Assembly: GCA_002311655.1 (NCBI GenBank) | Contig: DBYZ01000008.1 | Location: 129,250-193,249, forward strand | Source: Bacteroidales bacterium UBA1173 | Lineage (GTDB): Bacteria; Bacteroidota; Bacteroidia; Bacteroidales; F082 | Direction: 5' to 3' | DNA length: 64,000 bases | In this document: positions 34,163-42,230 of the stretch, piece by piece | How the letters are laid out: each line of letters opens with the position of its first letter | Numbering within the stretch: position 1 is the first letter of the stretch | The notes under the pieces: model-generated | The model's database searches: none | What the model saw: the letters and a program-made list of their open reading frames with translations, nothing else | What the model was told of the DNA's origin: nothing | Made by a program: the position numbers and the translations under genes

Positions 34163-34350
34163 GAAAAAATCTGTCTGCCCAAAGGGATCGTAAACCCTTG
34201 TAAATCACGCTTATGGCTGCCACGATACGCAAACGTCCACTGGCGTTAAAGCTCCTCTTGCGAGGATGAGGCCTGTTTTTGTACCCATGAGTCAACCGGT
34301 TAAAATTGTTATAATTGTTAAGGTTACATCATGCGGTGGACAGACAGACA
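34163..34350 (-). ncRNA. ssrS: Probable 6S RNA (ssrS)
   Basis: The 227-base gap between zapA and rny has no reading frame but can fold. On the minus strand TCTGTCTGTCC (34348-34338) pairs with GGGCAGACAGA (34180-34170; 11 bp, one wobble) and is followed by six U. Inside are hairpins such as TCCTC-GCAA-GAGGA, AAGGG/CCCTT and AACG/CGTT, giving a rod of about 185 nt with interruptions. Size, closing stem and position beside zapA are those of 6S RNA; E. coli ssrS is also next to zapA, and I recall Bacteroidales 6S RNAs being described. I did not verify a central open-promoter-like bubble. Confidence 0.65.
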
Positions 34351-34354
34351 AATC

Positions 34355-34657
34355 TTATAAGTTTTCAGTCAACAAATCATCGATGACATCGAGTTGCTTG
34401 TCAAGATATTGATCCTTGAATGCGGAATCACTCTCAAACTTCGCCACACTTGTCGCGAACTGGATACATGCCATTGAGACCAACGACAGATAATCCTTAT
34501 CTGTATAGACCCTCTTAAAATCCTTCACCCGTTCGTTAATCATGTCGGCGGCTCTCCGCACCTTCTCCTCATCAGCCTTGTCAATAGTCAGACGGTAATT
34601 GCGTTCGGCAACTGTAATGCTAATTTTTATTTCTTCACTCTCGCTCATGACCGTCAT
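34355..34657 (-). CDS. zapA: Cell division protein ZapA
   Basis: Stabilises FtsZ polymers. The 100-residue sequence has the ZapA pattern: IKISITVAERNYRLTIDKAD, then VRRAADMINERVKDFKRVY and a C-terminal helix (YLSLVSMACIQFATSVAKFE) that forms the coiled-coil dimer. ATG 34648 is an alternative start. Eight bases after the zapB-like gene. Confidence 0.88.
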   Translation of the reverse strand: MTVMSESEEIKISITVAERNYRLTIDKADEEKVRRAADMINERVKDFKRVYTDKDYLSLVSMACIQFATSVAKFESDSAFKDQYLDKQLDVIDDLLTENL

Positions 34658-34665
34658 TTATTTTA

Positions 34666-34959
34666 TTACTGTTCGGCGTTCAATATCGCAACACATTGAT
34701 CTATTTCCTTCACCAATGTCTTGATCAACTGCCTACTTTCTTCTAATTCTTTCTCGTTTCCGAGTGCGTTAACAATTGTTGTTTTATTTATTTTATCTCT
34801 CAATTCTTCGTTCTCCGTCTGAAGAATCTCAACCTTCAGCTGAAGATCCTCATTCTGTCGAACGAGCTCACCGTTCTTCTCAACTAGTTGATTCTTAAGC
34901 GATATAAGCTTTCTCAACTTCAACTCAATTTCCGAAAGTCTAACACTTAAATCAGCCAT
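34666..34959 (-). CDS. ZapB-like coiled-coil protein
   Basis: 97 residues, nearly all heptad-rich (IELKLRKLISLKNQLVEKNG, ENEELRDKINKT, EKELEESRQLIKTLVKEIDQ). No other domain. Coiled-coil content, length and linkage to zapA suggest the ZapA partner ZapB or an analogue. The -7 box TATCTTTG at 34999-34992 lies upstream and probably drives the whole cluster. Confidence 0.7.
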   Translation of the reverse strand: MADLSVRLSEIELKLRKLISLKNQLVEKNGELVRQNEDLQLKVEILQTENEELRDKINKTTIVNALGNEKELEESRQLIKTLVKEIDQCVAILNAEQ

Positions 34960-34991
34960 TTCCTTTAACAGTTTGCTTTAGAATTTTGCAG

Positions 34992-34999
34992 CAAAGATA
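34992..34999 (-). promoter_or_regulatory. -7 box (TATCTTTG) of the zapB-like/zapA/6S/rny cluster
   Basis: Minus-strand TATCTTTG, 32 bases before the ATG at 34959. Confidence 0.65.
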
Positions 35000-35051
35000 A
35001 GCATAATTATTGTATTACGCAAACTTTTTTAAAAAAATTTACAAAAGCAGT

Positions 35052-36308
35052 TCAACACATGGTTTTTACAGCGCTAAAAACTCTGCATTTCAAGCATTTA
35101 CGTTTTCTGCAATAACAGTTGTAAAGATGCAACAACGCCTGAGTTTGCTGCGCATTTCGAGCATTCACACCCAAGCTCCCGAACTTTCTGATTATAACAT
35201 TGTCCTCTGGTTCCATTTCATTAAGCAAACCGAGGCTCTTTTCCTTCAATTCATCATTGTCGTGATAGATTCCATAGCTAAACAGCACAGGCATCACCGC
35301 ATTGATAATCAAAAGATTAATTGCGGTATCACCCAAAGTCTTCTTTATTGGTCTCGAAGGTTTCTCAAATTGAAAATGCGTGTCCCAATACTCATTAACC
35401 TCAACATTAAAAAGATTTCTAACAGAGTCCATATCGTTGGCTACCAACAGTTTTGAAAACATATTATCAGCATTGCACACCAACGATGCCATCTGAGCCA
35501 ACCTGACAGTCGGGAAATTTGGAGGGCGTAACCTCAAAAACTTCCAATACATCGCCGGCATGGTGGCAAGATTAAATTTGGATTTCAATATCTTGAATTC
35601 TCTCTGGAGAAGAACAGGATAACTTTCAGTAAAACTTCGTTCCAGAAAGCCTGCGCATCCGAAAAACAAGGCTTCGATTTGCAGCCGATTGTCGAGATGT
35701 TTGCGCAAAATCCTTAATGGCAGCAACCGAGCCAGTCTCTCAAACGCATCGTTGTTAACCTTCAACCCGCAATAGCGCATTATCCGCTGATACAATGTCT
35801 CCTCCCAATCATAGTTGTTTTCCGAGAGCTTTGAAAAAACGTCTTTCACTTCCGCCTCAAGTCGTTCAACCAATACTCGCTCGAGCCACGAAAGCCATGT
35901 AAACTGCTGAATGCCAGCTATTAATCGCTCACAAGGAATCCATTTCCGTGATTTCAAAAAATCGTTGTACCGCACATAAATACCCTCGTCGAATTTCCCT
36001 TCAATCTCAAGTGTAGGAATCGCAAGTCGTTCAGTATCATTATTATACACCACATGAAGTATCACGTTATTATAAGCGTCATCGTTTTGGTGTCCATGAC
36101 GAAACCAATCCGAGGCATTAACATGAATTTCAACATGTCCGCACCATAAAGTACCGCCAATTCTAACGCGGGCATCAAGGAAATCAGGACCCGAGTCATA
36201 ATTACGATTACCAACCGATATCACATAGATGGAATCGCCATCGACAGTCTGAAGATCTTTCGACAACAACCTGTTCTCCCAGAGATAATAAATAAACTCT
36301 TCTTTCAT
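35052..36308 (-). CDS. DUF2851 family protein
   Basis: 418 residues from ATG 36308 (MKEEFIYYLWENRLL), chosen because the -7 box (TACTTTTG, 36337-36330) rules out the upstream in-frame start. The N-terminal third has the pattern SVGNRNYDSGPDFLDARVRI and LWCGHVEIHVNASDWFRHGH, typical of this Bacteroidota family; the conserved D/E/H residues recall a PD-(D/E)XK-like fold, which is my inference. The rest is helical. Function unknown. Confidence 0.85.
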   Translation of the reverse strand: MKEEFIYYLWENRLLSKDLQTVDGDSIYVISVGNRNYDSGPDFLDARVRIGGTLWCGHVEIHVNASDWFRHGHQNDDAYNNVILHVVYNNDTERLAIPTLEIEGKFDEGIYVRYNDFLKSRKWIPCERLIAGIQQFTWLSWLERVLVERLEAEVKDVFSKLSENNYDWEETLYQRIMRYCGLKVNNDAFERLARLLPLRILRKHLDNRLQIEALFFGCAGFLERSFTESYPVLLQREFKILKSKFNLATMPAMYWKFLRLRPPNFPTVRLAQMASLVCNADNMFSKLLVANDMDSVRNLFNVEVNEYWDTHFQFEKPSRPIKKTLGDTAINLLIINAVMPVLFSYGIYHDNDELKEKSLGLLNEMEPEDNVIIRKFGSLGVNARNAQQTQALLHLYNCYCRKRKCLKCRVFSAVKTMC

Positions 36309-36329
36309 AAACAATGCGTTTTTGTACTG

Positions 36330-36337
36330 CAAAAGTA
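36330..36337 (-). promoter_or_regulatory. -7 box (TACTTTTG) of the DUF2851 gene
   Basis: Minus-strand TACTTTTG, 21 bases before ATG 36308. Confidence 0.65.
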
Positions 36338-36452
36338 TGCATATAATAATAGGTATGCAACAAAATCAGCCAAAAATTGACGATTTCGATGCACTTTTAA
36401 CTCAAAATGCACTCCCGTGAATAAAATCTTAATAAAAGTTTACAATTAAGCC

Positions 36453-38018
36453 CTATTTCAGACCTTTGCACATGTACACGAAGACATATTTCGCCGGTTT
36501 GCCACAGCGGTCGACGACAATAGTATCGCAAGGCACGATGTCATCAAATTGATCGTTAAGATAACGCTCAGGGGCATAATAATCGGAACTCTCGTTCAAA
36601 AACCAGTAATCATGGCCTTTCTGAAGTCCGCCACGATACTCGTTTATCCATGCGTATTTGTGAATCTTGTCAATATCACGCAGACCGAACATATTGACAT
36701 TCAACGGATAAGCGACATAATAATCAAAGTTCGCCATCGGGAACCACTGCAGGCTTACCATGCCATCAGTTTCTTTCATGGCACCTTCTGCCACCTTTTC
36801 CTCACGGATTCTCTGGAAGTCGTCTTTGATCGAACGCCAGCCATATATAGTGGTTGTGAAATCGCCTTCGCCGTAATAACGCACCGAGTTGGCACGCTCG
36901 CCAAATCTCAAAGGAACGATGCCGGTTTTTATCTCCAGAACTCCAAAAACCAGAATCACAACAAGCAACGACAGCGTGGCGATTATCGACTTTGGCAATT
37001 TTACATTTCCATCTGTAATTTGTTGTTTATCAGCAAAATATGAAGCCGGAAACAGCAAAAGCAAAGAGAATGCAGGTGCCGACCAATGAGGCAGCGTCTC
37101 ACGCATCAATGAGAAAAACCAGAACACGCCGATGAACGGCAGAGCGAAACACAGCAAGAGGCGCACACTCGTTGAATCAAGATACTTTTTGCCTTTAAAA
37201 AACGCCACTAAAGCTATGATTATCAACACATAATTGATAGGATTATTATATCCGAGCTCACCGGCAATTTCAGCAATAAAATCCAACGGCTGCAGTTTCC
37301 CAAAGAAGCTCACACGGTCGCCGTGGAAAGTGAAACTGATGAAATCGTTCTGCATATTCCAAATCAAAACAGGAAGCATGCACAAGACGGAAATCAAAGC
37401 CGAGAGATATAAATATTTGTTTTTCAGTTGTTTACGGTCAAAAAACAGAACATAAAGACCAACACCGACCCAGATAAATATGGCGGAATATTTTGACAAC
37501 AGGGCGAGGCCAGCAAAGAAGCCGCCTAGTAATATTTGGTCACAACCATGAGGTTCCTCGCCTTCGCTTCGCTCGGCTCGGAATGACAAGGTAAAACAAT
37601 AAACTGACAGCAGTGTAAAAAGCATCAGCGGTGTGTCAGGCATGATGAAAACACCAGTGATGATAAAGCAATACAGCGATGCGGTGTATAACAAAGCAGC
37701 GTAAAAACCAGTAAGTTTACTTTTTATCAGACAGCCGAGCCTATATATAATATAGGTGTCGATTGTCATGAAGATTATCGACGACAGACGAAGGGCGAAC
37801 TCACTGGTAAACAATAAGTTAAGACTAAATATCTGCATCACCCAGCCCACCATGCCTGGATGGTCGAAATGACTCCAATCAGGATACATGGCATAGGTCC
37901 AGTAATAAACCTCGTCGTTGCCAAACTCGATGAAGGCAGCGAGGAATCCGCGCACTAACGCACTGATAATCAGCAGCCAAGTGATATATTTATCGATTTT
38001 ATTCTCCTGAATTTGCAT
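36453..38018 (-). CDS. Family 39 (ArnT/PMT-like) membrane glycosyltransferase with in-frame repeat insertion
   Basis: 521-residue polytopic protein. The N-terminus has the GT-C pattern FGNDEVYYWTYAMYPDWSHFDHPGMVGW, with the first-loop acidic residues, followed by about ten membrane helices and a periplasmic C-terminal domain. Between two helices (about residues 143-158) the sequence RAERSEGEEPHG is encoded by a CATTTCGA/GAGCGAAG-type genomic repeat (37553-37588), kept in frame. The start overlaps the preceding gene by 20 bases. Probably modifies a lipid-linked glycan or lipid A; substrate unknown. Confidence 0.88.
   Translation of the reverse strand: MQIQENKIDKYITWLLIISALVRGFLAAFIEFGNDEVYYWTYAMYPDWSHFDHPGMVGWVMQIFSLNLLFTSEFALRLSSIIFMTIDTYIIYRLGCLIKSKLTGFYAALLYTASLYCFIITGVFIMPDTPLMLFTLLSVYCFTLSFRAERSEGEEPHGCDQILLGGFFAGLALLSKYSAIFIWVGVGLYVLFFDRKQLKNKYLYLSALISVLCMLPVLIWNMQNDFISFTFHGDRVSFFGKLQPLDFIAEIAGELGYNNPINYVLIIIALVAFFKGKKYLDSTSVRLLLCFALPFIGVFWFFSLMRETLPHWSAPAFSLLLLFPASYFADKQQITDGNVKLPKSIIATLSLLVVILVFGVLEIKTGIVPLRFGERANSVRYYGEGDFTTTIYGWRSIKDDFQRIREEKVAEGAMKETDGMVSLQWFPMANFDYYVAYPLNVNMFGLRDIDKIHKYAWINEYRGGLQKGHDYWFLNESSDYYAPERYLNDQFDDIVPCDTIVVDRCGKPAKYVFVYMCKGLK
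37553..37588. repeat. GAGCGAAG-type repeat inside a coding sequence
   Basis: GGTTCCTCGCCTTCGCTTCG then CTCGGCTCGGAATGAC, a variant of the intergenic repeat at 11539, lies within the GT39 gene without shifting the frame. Confidence 0.8.
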
Positions 38019-39015
38019 TTTTTGAATTATTTATGATAAGACGCACAAAAGCCAAAACCACGATGATGTAAACCGCCCACATCAGATAGGTGCGGCCTTT
38101 CATAACTTTTGCCTTGTCCAGATCAAAGAAATATTGATACTGATGGCGTACTAACGGATTGAGATACAATACGTTACCATCATCAAACTCAATTTCAGTC
38201 CTGATGTAGGTATCGTCTTTTTTAAAGACATACTGCCCTTCTGAAACATCGCTAAGTTGTTGTTTTACAATCGCATTCTGTCCTATAAAACGAATTTCCT
38301 TAGCTTTTTCCGAAACAGAAACGACCAAAGTATCATTATTCAGTTTAACCTCTTGTAACTCAGGCACTTCCAACAGACTTCCATGATATGCCACCGCGTA
38401 TGAATTTCCAGTTTCAAGAGACTTGAGCACCGACTCAGCATCATTTTCACCAATACAGGCGGTCGCATAATTTTTTCCAGTTGCGATGATATTCACACGA
38501 TGACCGTTTGAAAGAGCTATATCCCAGTAATACAACGAGTTATCGCCATCAGACAGAGCTTCCATAACACGATAATGGTCAAGATGCGTCATCTCCCCTT
38601 TCTTAAAACCTTTTGTCGGATGCGCAGGTGCCACAATTCTCGTGATTTTATTCAGTTTGTCGATGTTAAACTGCTTATAATGAACACTTTGCAGGAAAGG
38701 ATAGTCGATCTTACGTTTTTTATCATAGCCCAGACAAAGATATCGCGCACCACCAAGGGCATATCCAAATTCATAGACTTTAATTCCTTGATTTTCAATT
38801 GATTCAGAACGAAAATCGATATAATTTATACGATTAATTTCAGAATATGGATTATATATAAACTCGCCGTTAAAAGGTTCGATATCCGCAAAAGAATAAG
38901 ACGGCACTGCAAGATATAACACCAAGAAAAACAATAAGATAGCGCATATTATCCCAGTCAGTGCGAGATAAAACTTGTTGTTCTTAATTTTTTTCCAAAA
39001 CTTTCTTTCCGACAT
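37999..39015 (-). CDS. Membrane protein with degenerate PHP (CehA/McbA-like) hydrolase domain
   Basis: 338 residues with one N-terminal helix (FYLALTGIICAILLFFLVLYL), an external domain and one C-terminal helix (YLMWAVYIIVVLAFVRLII). The external part follows the layout of PHP-type metallohydrolases: ITRIVAPAHP, then a DGDNSLYYWDIALSNGHRVN segment (normally yDxWDxLLxxGRRV), then SVLKSLETGNSYAV, EIRFIG and DTYIRTEIEFDDGN. The metal-binding pieces are missing: the HxH near the start is absent and the usual DDSH after the WD segment reads TGKNY. I infer a non-catalytic, possibly ligand-binding, relative. The -7 box TAACTTTG is at 39040-39033. Confidence 0.55.
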   Translation of the reverse strand: MSERKFWKKIKNNKFYLALTGIICAILLFFLVLYLAVPSYSFADIEPFNGEFIYNPYSEINRINYIDFRSESIENQGIKVYEFGYALGGARYLCLGYDKKRKIDYPFLQSVHYKQFNIDKLNKITRIVAPAHPTKGFKKGEMTHLDHYRVMEALSDGDNSLYYWDIALSNGHRVNIIATGKNYATACIGENDAESVLKSLETGNSYAVAYHGSLLEVPELQEVKLNNDTLVVSVSEKAKEIRFIGQNAIVKQQLSDVSEGQYVFKKDDTYIRTEIEFDDGNVLYLNPLVRHQYQYFFDLDKAKVMKGRTYLMWAVYIIVVLAFVRLIINNSKNANSGE

Positions 39016-39032
39016 ATAAAAAAATTATGATG

Positions 39033-39088
39033 CAAAGTTAAAGATTTTTACTAAATAAACGTCAATTCGATAAAAATTTGTATTTTTG
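39033..39088. promoter_or_regulatory. Divergent promoters of the PHP-like/GT39 operon and suf operon
   Basis: Minus-strand TAACTTTG at 39040-39033 and plus-strand TATTTTTG at 39081-39088; the latter ends 26 bases before the sufB ATG. Confidence 0.65.
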
Positions 39089-39114
39089 CAAATTAATATT
39101 TTAGAATTAGAGTT

Positions 39115-40563
39115 ATGGAGTCAAATCCAAAGGAAAATATCATTGAAGAGGTAACGAATAAGGACTATGAGTTCGGTTTTGTGACCGATATTGAGACCGA
39201 TTTCATCCCGAAAGGCTTGAATGAGGACATCATACGCCTTATTTCGAAGAAGAAAGAGGAGCCGGAGTGGCTGTTGGATTTCCGTTTGAAGGCGTTCCGT
39301 CACTGGCAGACTTTAAAGATGCCTACATGGGCGCACCTCACCATCCCACCTATTGATTTTCAAGACATTATATATTACGCTGCGCCAAAACAGCGCAAGG
39401 CAAAGAGTTTGGACGAGGTCGATCCGGAACTTTTGGCGACCTTCGACAAACTAGGAATCTCGCTCGACGAGCAGAAAAAACTCTCTGGAGTCGCCGTCGA
39501 CGCTGTGATGGACTCGACATCGGTGAAGACAACGTTCCAAGAGACTTTGTCGAAGCACGGTATCATCTTCATGTCGTTCAGCGAGGCGGTGAAACAGCAC
39601 CCTGACCTGGTAAAAAAATATCTCGGAAAGGTCGTTCCATACACCGACAACTTCTTTGCAGCATTGAACTCGGCAGTTTTCAGCGATGGCTCGTTTTGCT
39701 ACGTGCCGAAAGGCGTGCGTTGCCCGATAGAATTGTCGACGTATTTCAGAATCAACGCCGCAAACACAGGTCAGTTTGAGAGAACATTGATCGTCGCCGA
39801 CGAAGGCGCCTACGTGAGCTACATGGAAGGCTGCACCGCACCGCAACGTGATGAGAATCAGTTACATGCGGCTATCGTGGAAATTATTTCCGAGAAAGAC
39901 GCTGAAGTGAAATATTCGACCGTCCAGAACTGGTATCCAGGCGACAAAGACGGCAAGGGCGGTATCTACAACTTCGTGACGAAACGCGGAATCTGCCGCG
40001 GCGACAACGCCAAGATTTCGTGGACACAAGTCGAGACAGGCTCTGCAATCACCTGGAAATACCCGAGCTGCATCTTGAAAGGCGACAACACAGTGGCGGA
40101 ATTCTATTCTGTGGCTGTCACCAACAACTGGCAGCAAGCCGATACCGGCACAAAGATGATACACATAGGCAAAAACAGCCGTTCGACCATCATCTCGAAA
40201 GGTATATCGGCAGGTCACAGCCAGAACGGCTACCGCGGCTTGGTGAAAGTGGTACCAGAAGCCTCAAACTGCCGTAATTTCTCGCAATGTGACTCGTTGC
40301 TTTTGGGCGACCAATGTGGTGCACACACCTGGCCTTACGTGGAATGCGGCAACGACAGCAGTATTTTGGAACATGAGGCGACGACATCGAAGATTTCAGA
40401 AGATCAGCTGTTCTACTGCAACCAGCGCGGTATCCCGACAGAAAAGGCTATCGGCTTGATTGTCAATGGATATGCGAAGGATGTCTTGAACAAGTTGCCG
40501 ATGGAGTTTGCGGTGGAGGCACAGAAATTGTTATCGATAACCCTGGAGGGATCTGTAGGTTAA
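39115..40563 (+). CDS. sufB: Fe-S cluster assembly scaffold SufB
   Basis: Scaffold subunit of SufBC2D. 482 residues with the SufB core beta-helix, YVPKGVRCPIELSTYFRINA, EGCTAPQRDENQLHAAIVEI and the C-terminal SQCDSLLLGDQCGAHTWPYV containing conserved cysteine and histidine. First gene of the sufBCDSE-sufT operon. Confidence 0.97.
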   Translation: MESNPKENIIEEVTNKDYEFGFVTDIETDFIPKGLNEDIIRLISKKKEEPEWLLDFRLKAFRHWQTLKMPTWAHLTIPPIDFQDIIYYAAPKQRKAKSLDEVDPELLATFDKLGISLDEQKKLSGVAVDAVMDSTSVKTTFQETLSKHGIIFMSFSEAVKQHPDLVKKYLGKVVPYTDNFFAALNSAVFSDGSFCYVPKGVRCPIELSTYFRINAANTGQFERTLIVADEGAYVSYMEGCTAPQRDENQLHAAIVEIISEKDAEVKYSTVQNWYPGDKDGKGGIYNFVTKRGICRGDNAKISWTQVETGSAITWKYPSCILKGDNTVAEFYSVAVTNNWQQADTGTKMIHIGKNSRSTIISKGISAGHSQNGYRGLVKVVPEASNCRNFSQCDSLLLGDQCGAHTWPYVECGNDSSILEHEATTSKISEDQLFYCNQRGIPTEKAIGLIVNGYAKDVLNKLPMEFAVEAQKLLSITLEGSVG

Positions 40564-40567
40564 TTCG

Positions 40568-40598
40568 GTAGGGATAACGCATGCGTTATCCGTACAGG
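40568..40598. repeat. 31-bp interspersed palindrome (copy b)
   Basis: GTAGGGA-TAAC-GCATGC-GTTA-TCCGTACAGG, same length, arms and centre as the copy at 6898-6928 with compensated inner arms. Located in the sufB-sufC gap, a hairpin that could set the relative yield of the two. Confidence 0.85.
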
Positions 40599-40627
40599 AT
40601 GCAAATGAAAAATAAAAAATTAAATAT

Positions 40628-41380
40628 ATGTTGTTAAATATTAAGAATTTACACGTCTCAATCGGAGGCAAGGAAATATTAAAAGGCTTCAACCTCGGAG
40701 TGAACGAGGGCGAGATTCACGCCATCATGGGTCCTAACGGAACAGGCAAGAGCACCTGGGCTGCAGCCGTCACAGGACGCGAAGGATACGAAATCACCGA
40801 AGGCGAGATCTGGTACAAAGGCCAGAACATCGTCGGGATGCCGCCAGAGGAAAGAGCAAACCTCGGCATCTTCCTGAGTTTCCAGTATCCAGTGGAGATT
40901 CCGGGCGTGTCGATGCAGAACTTCATGCGCACAGCCGTCAACTCGAAACGCGAATATCAGGGACTTCCACCGATGTCGATGATTGAGTTCACCAAGATGA
41001 TGAAGCAGAAGCAGGCAATGGTAGAAATTACCGAAAAACTGCAGAACCGCTATGTAAACGTAGGCTTTTCGGGTGGCGAGAAGAAGAAAAACGAGATCTT
41101 CCAGATGGCGATGCTCGAACCAGAGCTCTCTATCCTCGACGAGACCGACTCAGGTTTGGATATCGACGCTTTGAGAATCGTTGCAAACGGCGTCAACCAG
41201 CTTCACAACGAGCACAACGCATTCGTGGTAATCACTCATTATCAACGACTTCTGGATTATATCGTGCCAGATTTCGTCCATGTGATGTACGACGGCAGAA
41301 TCGTGAAGTCGGGCGACAAGAAACTCGCACTCGAACTTGAAGAAAAAGGTTACGAATGGGTTAAAGAACTGAAACTCTAA
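40628..41380 (+). CDS. sufC: Fe-S assembly ATPase SufC
   Basis: ABC-type ATPase of the SufBC2D complex. Walker A GPNGTGKSTW (about 36-45), signature VGFSGGEKKKNEIFQM, Walker B SILDETDSGLDIDAL and the H-loop VITHYQRLL. Length 250 is normal. Confidence 0.97.
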   Translation: MLLNIKNLHVSIGGKEILKGFNLGVNEGEIHAIMGPNGTGKSTWAAAVTGREGYEITEGEIWYKGQNIVGMPPEERANLGIFLSFQYPVEIPGVSMQNFMRTAVNSKREYQGLPPMSMIEFTKMMKQKQAMVEITEKLQNRYVNVGFSGGEKKKNEIFQMAMLEPELSILDETDSGLDIDALRIVANGVNQLHNEHNAFVVITHYQRLLDYIVPDFVHVMYDGRIVKSGDKKLALELEEKGYEWVKELKL

Positions 41381-41391
41381 CACTTACGGCC

Positions 41392-42225
41392 ATGGCTTAT
41401 CTCGAAAACAACATAACGGTCGGAAAGAATCAGAGTCGGCAGCTCGTTATCTTGGACGATAGCAGTCATCTGCAGTCGAACGAGGAACAATGCGACATCG
41501 TGATGGAGGAAAACTCCACGCTTGAGCTGTACAGGATCCAGAACCTGAACGACGACTCCCATCTGACCACGCACATCAACATACAGCAGGCGCGCAACAG
41601 CAGTGTGCACTTCGTGTTGGTGACTTTCAACACAGGCTTTGTGCAGAACAATATCCATGTTGACCTCAACGGCGAGGGTGCCGACCTGCAGATTTACGGC
41701 TTGTATCTCCTCGACAAGAAACAGCACGTCGAGAACCTCATGAAAATCAACCACAACGTGCCGAACTGCTCAAGCAACGAGAAGTTCAAGGGCATCTTGG
41801 ATGATGAGGCTTCGGCGGTGTTCAACGGACATGTGATGGTGGCTCCACACGCTCAGAAAACCAACGCATATCAGAACAACAGCAACATCATCCTGACCGA
41901 CAAGGCGAAGATCAACACCATGCCGTTTTTGGAGATTTATGCCGACGACGTGAAATGCTCACACGGCACAAGCACAGGTCAGCTCGACCAGGACGCAATG
42001 TTCTACATGCGCCAGCGCGGCATCAAGAAAGAGGATGCAAGAATGCTGTTGATGTACGCTTTTGCTGCGGAAATCAGCAACCACATCAAGATTGAGAGCG
42101 TTCACGACAGCATCGACGACATGATAAAACGCCGCTTGAAAGGCGAACTCTCAAGTTGCGACACCTGCATATTCCAGTGCAGCAACAAAGAGAAGGTATT
42201 TAAGATTGATATGAGCAAGATATAA
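41392..42225 (+). CDS. sufD: Fe-S assembly protein SufD (short form)
   Basis: 277 residues versus about 420-440 in E. coli. The beta-helix core and C-terminal helices are present (SVHFVLVTFNTGFVQNNIHV, CSHGTSTGQLDQDAMFYMRQ, ARMLLMYAFAAEI), but the N-terminal helical domain of about 130-150 residues is missing; translation begins at MAYLENNITVGKNQSRQLVI. The C-terminus has an extra Cys pair (SSCDTCIFQCSNKEK). Conserved His of CSHGTSTG is kept, so it is probably functional as a SufB partner. Confidence 0.88.
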   Translation: MAYLENNITVGKNQSRQLVILDDSSHLQSNEEQCDIVMEENSTLELYRIQNLNDDSHLTTHINIQQARNSSVHFVLVTFNTGFVQNNIHVDLNGEGADLQIYGLYLLDKKQHVENLMKINHNVPNCSSNEKFKGILDDEASAVFNGHVMVAPHAQKTNAYQNNSNIILTDKAKINTMPFLEIYADDVKCSHGTSTGQLDQDAMFYMRQRGIKKEDARMLLMYAFAAEISNHIKIESVHDSIDDMIKRRLKGELSSCDTCIFQCSNKEKVFKIDMSKI

Positions 42226-42230
42226 ACATT

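Noticed and set aside
34128..34354. tmRNA, SRP RNA or RNase P RNA between rny and zapA
   Set aside because: No tRNA-like acceptor/T-arm, no SRP GGAA tetraloop domain and no RNase P core motif; the rod-like fold with one closing stem fits 6S RNA better.
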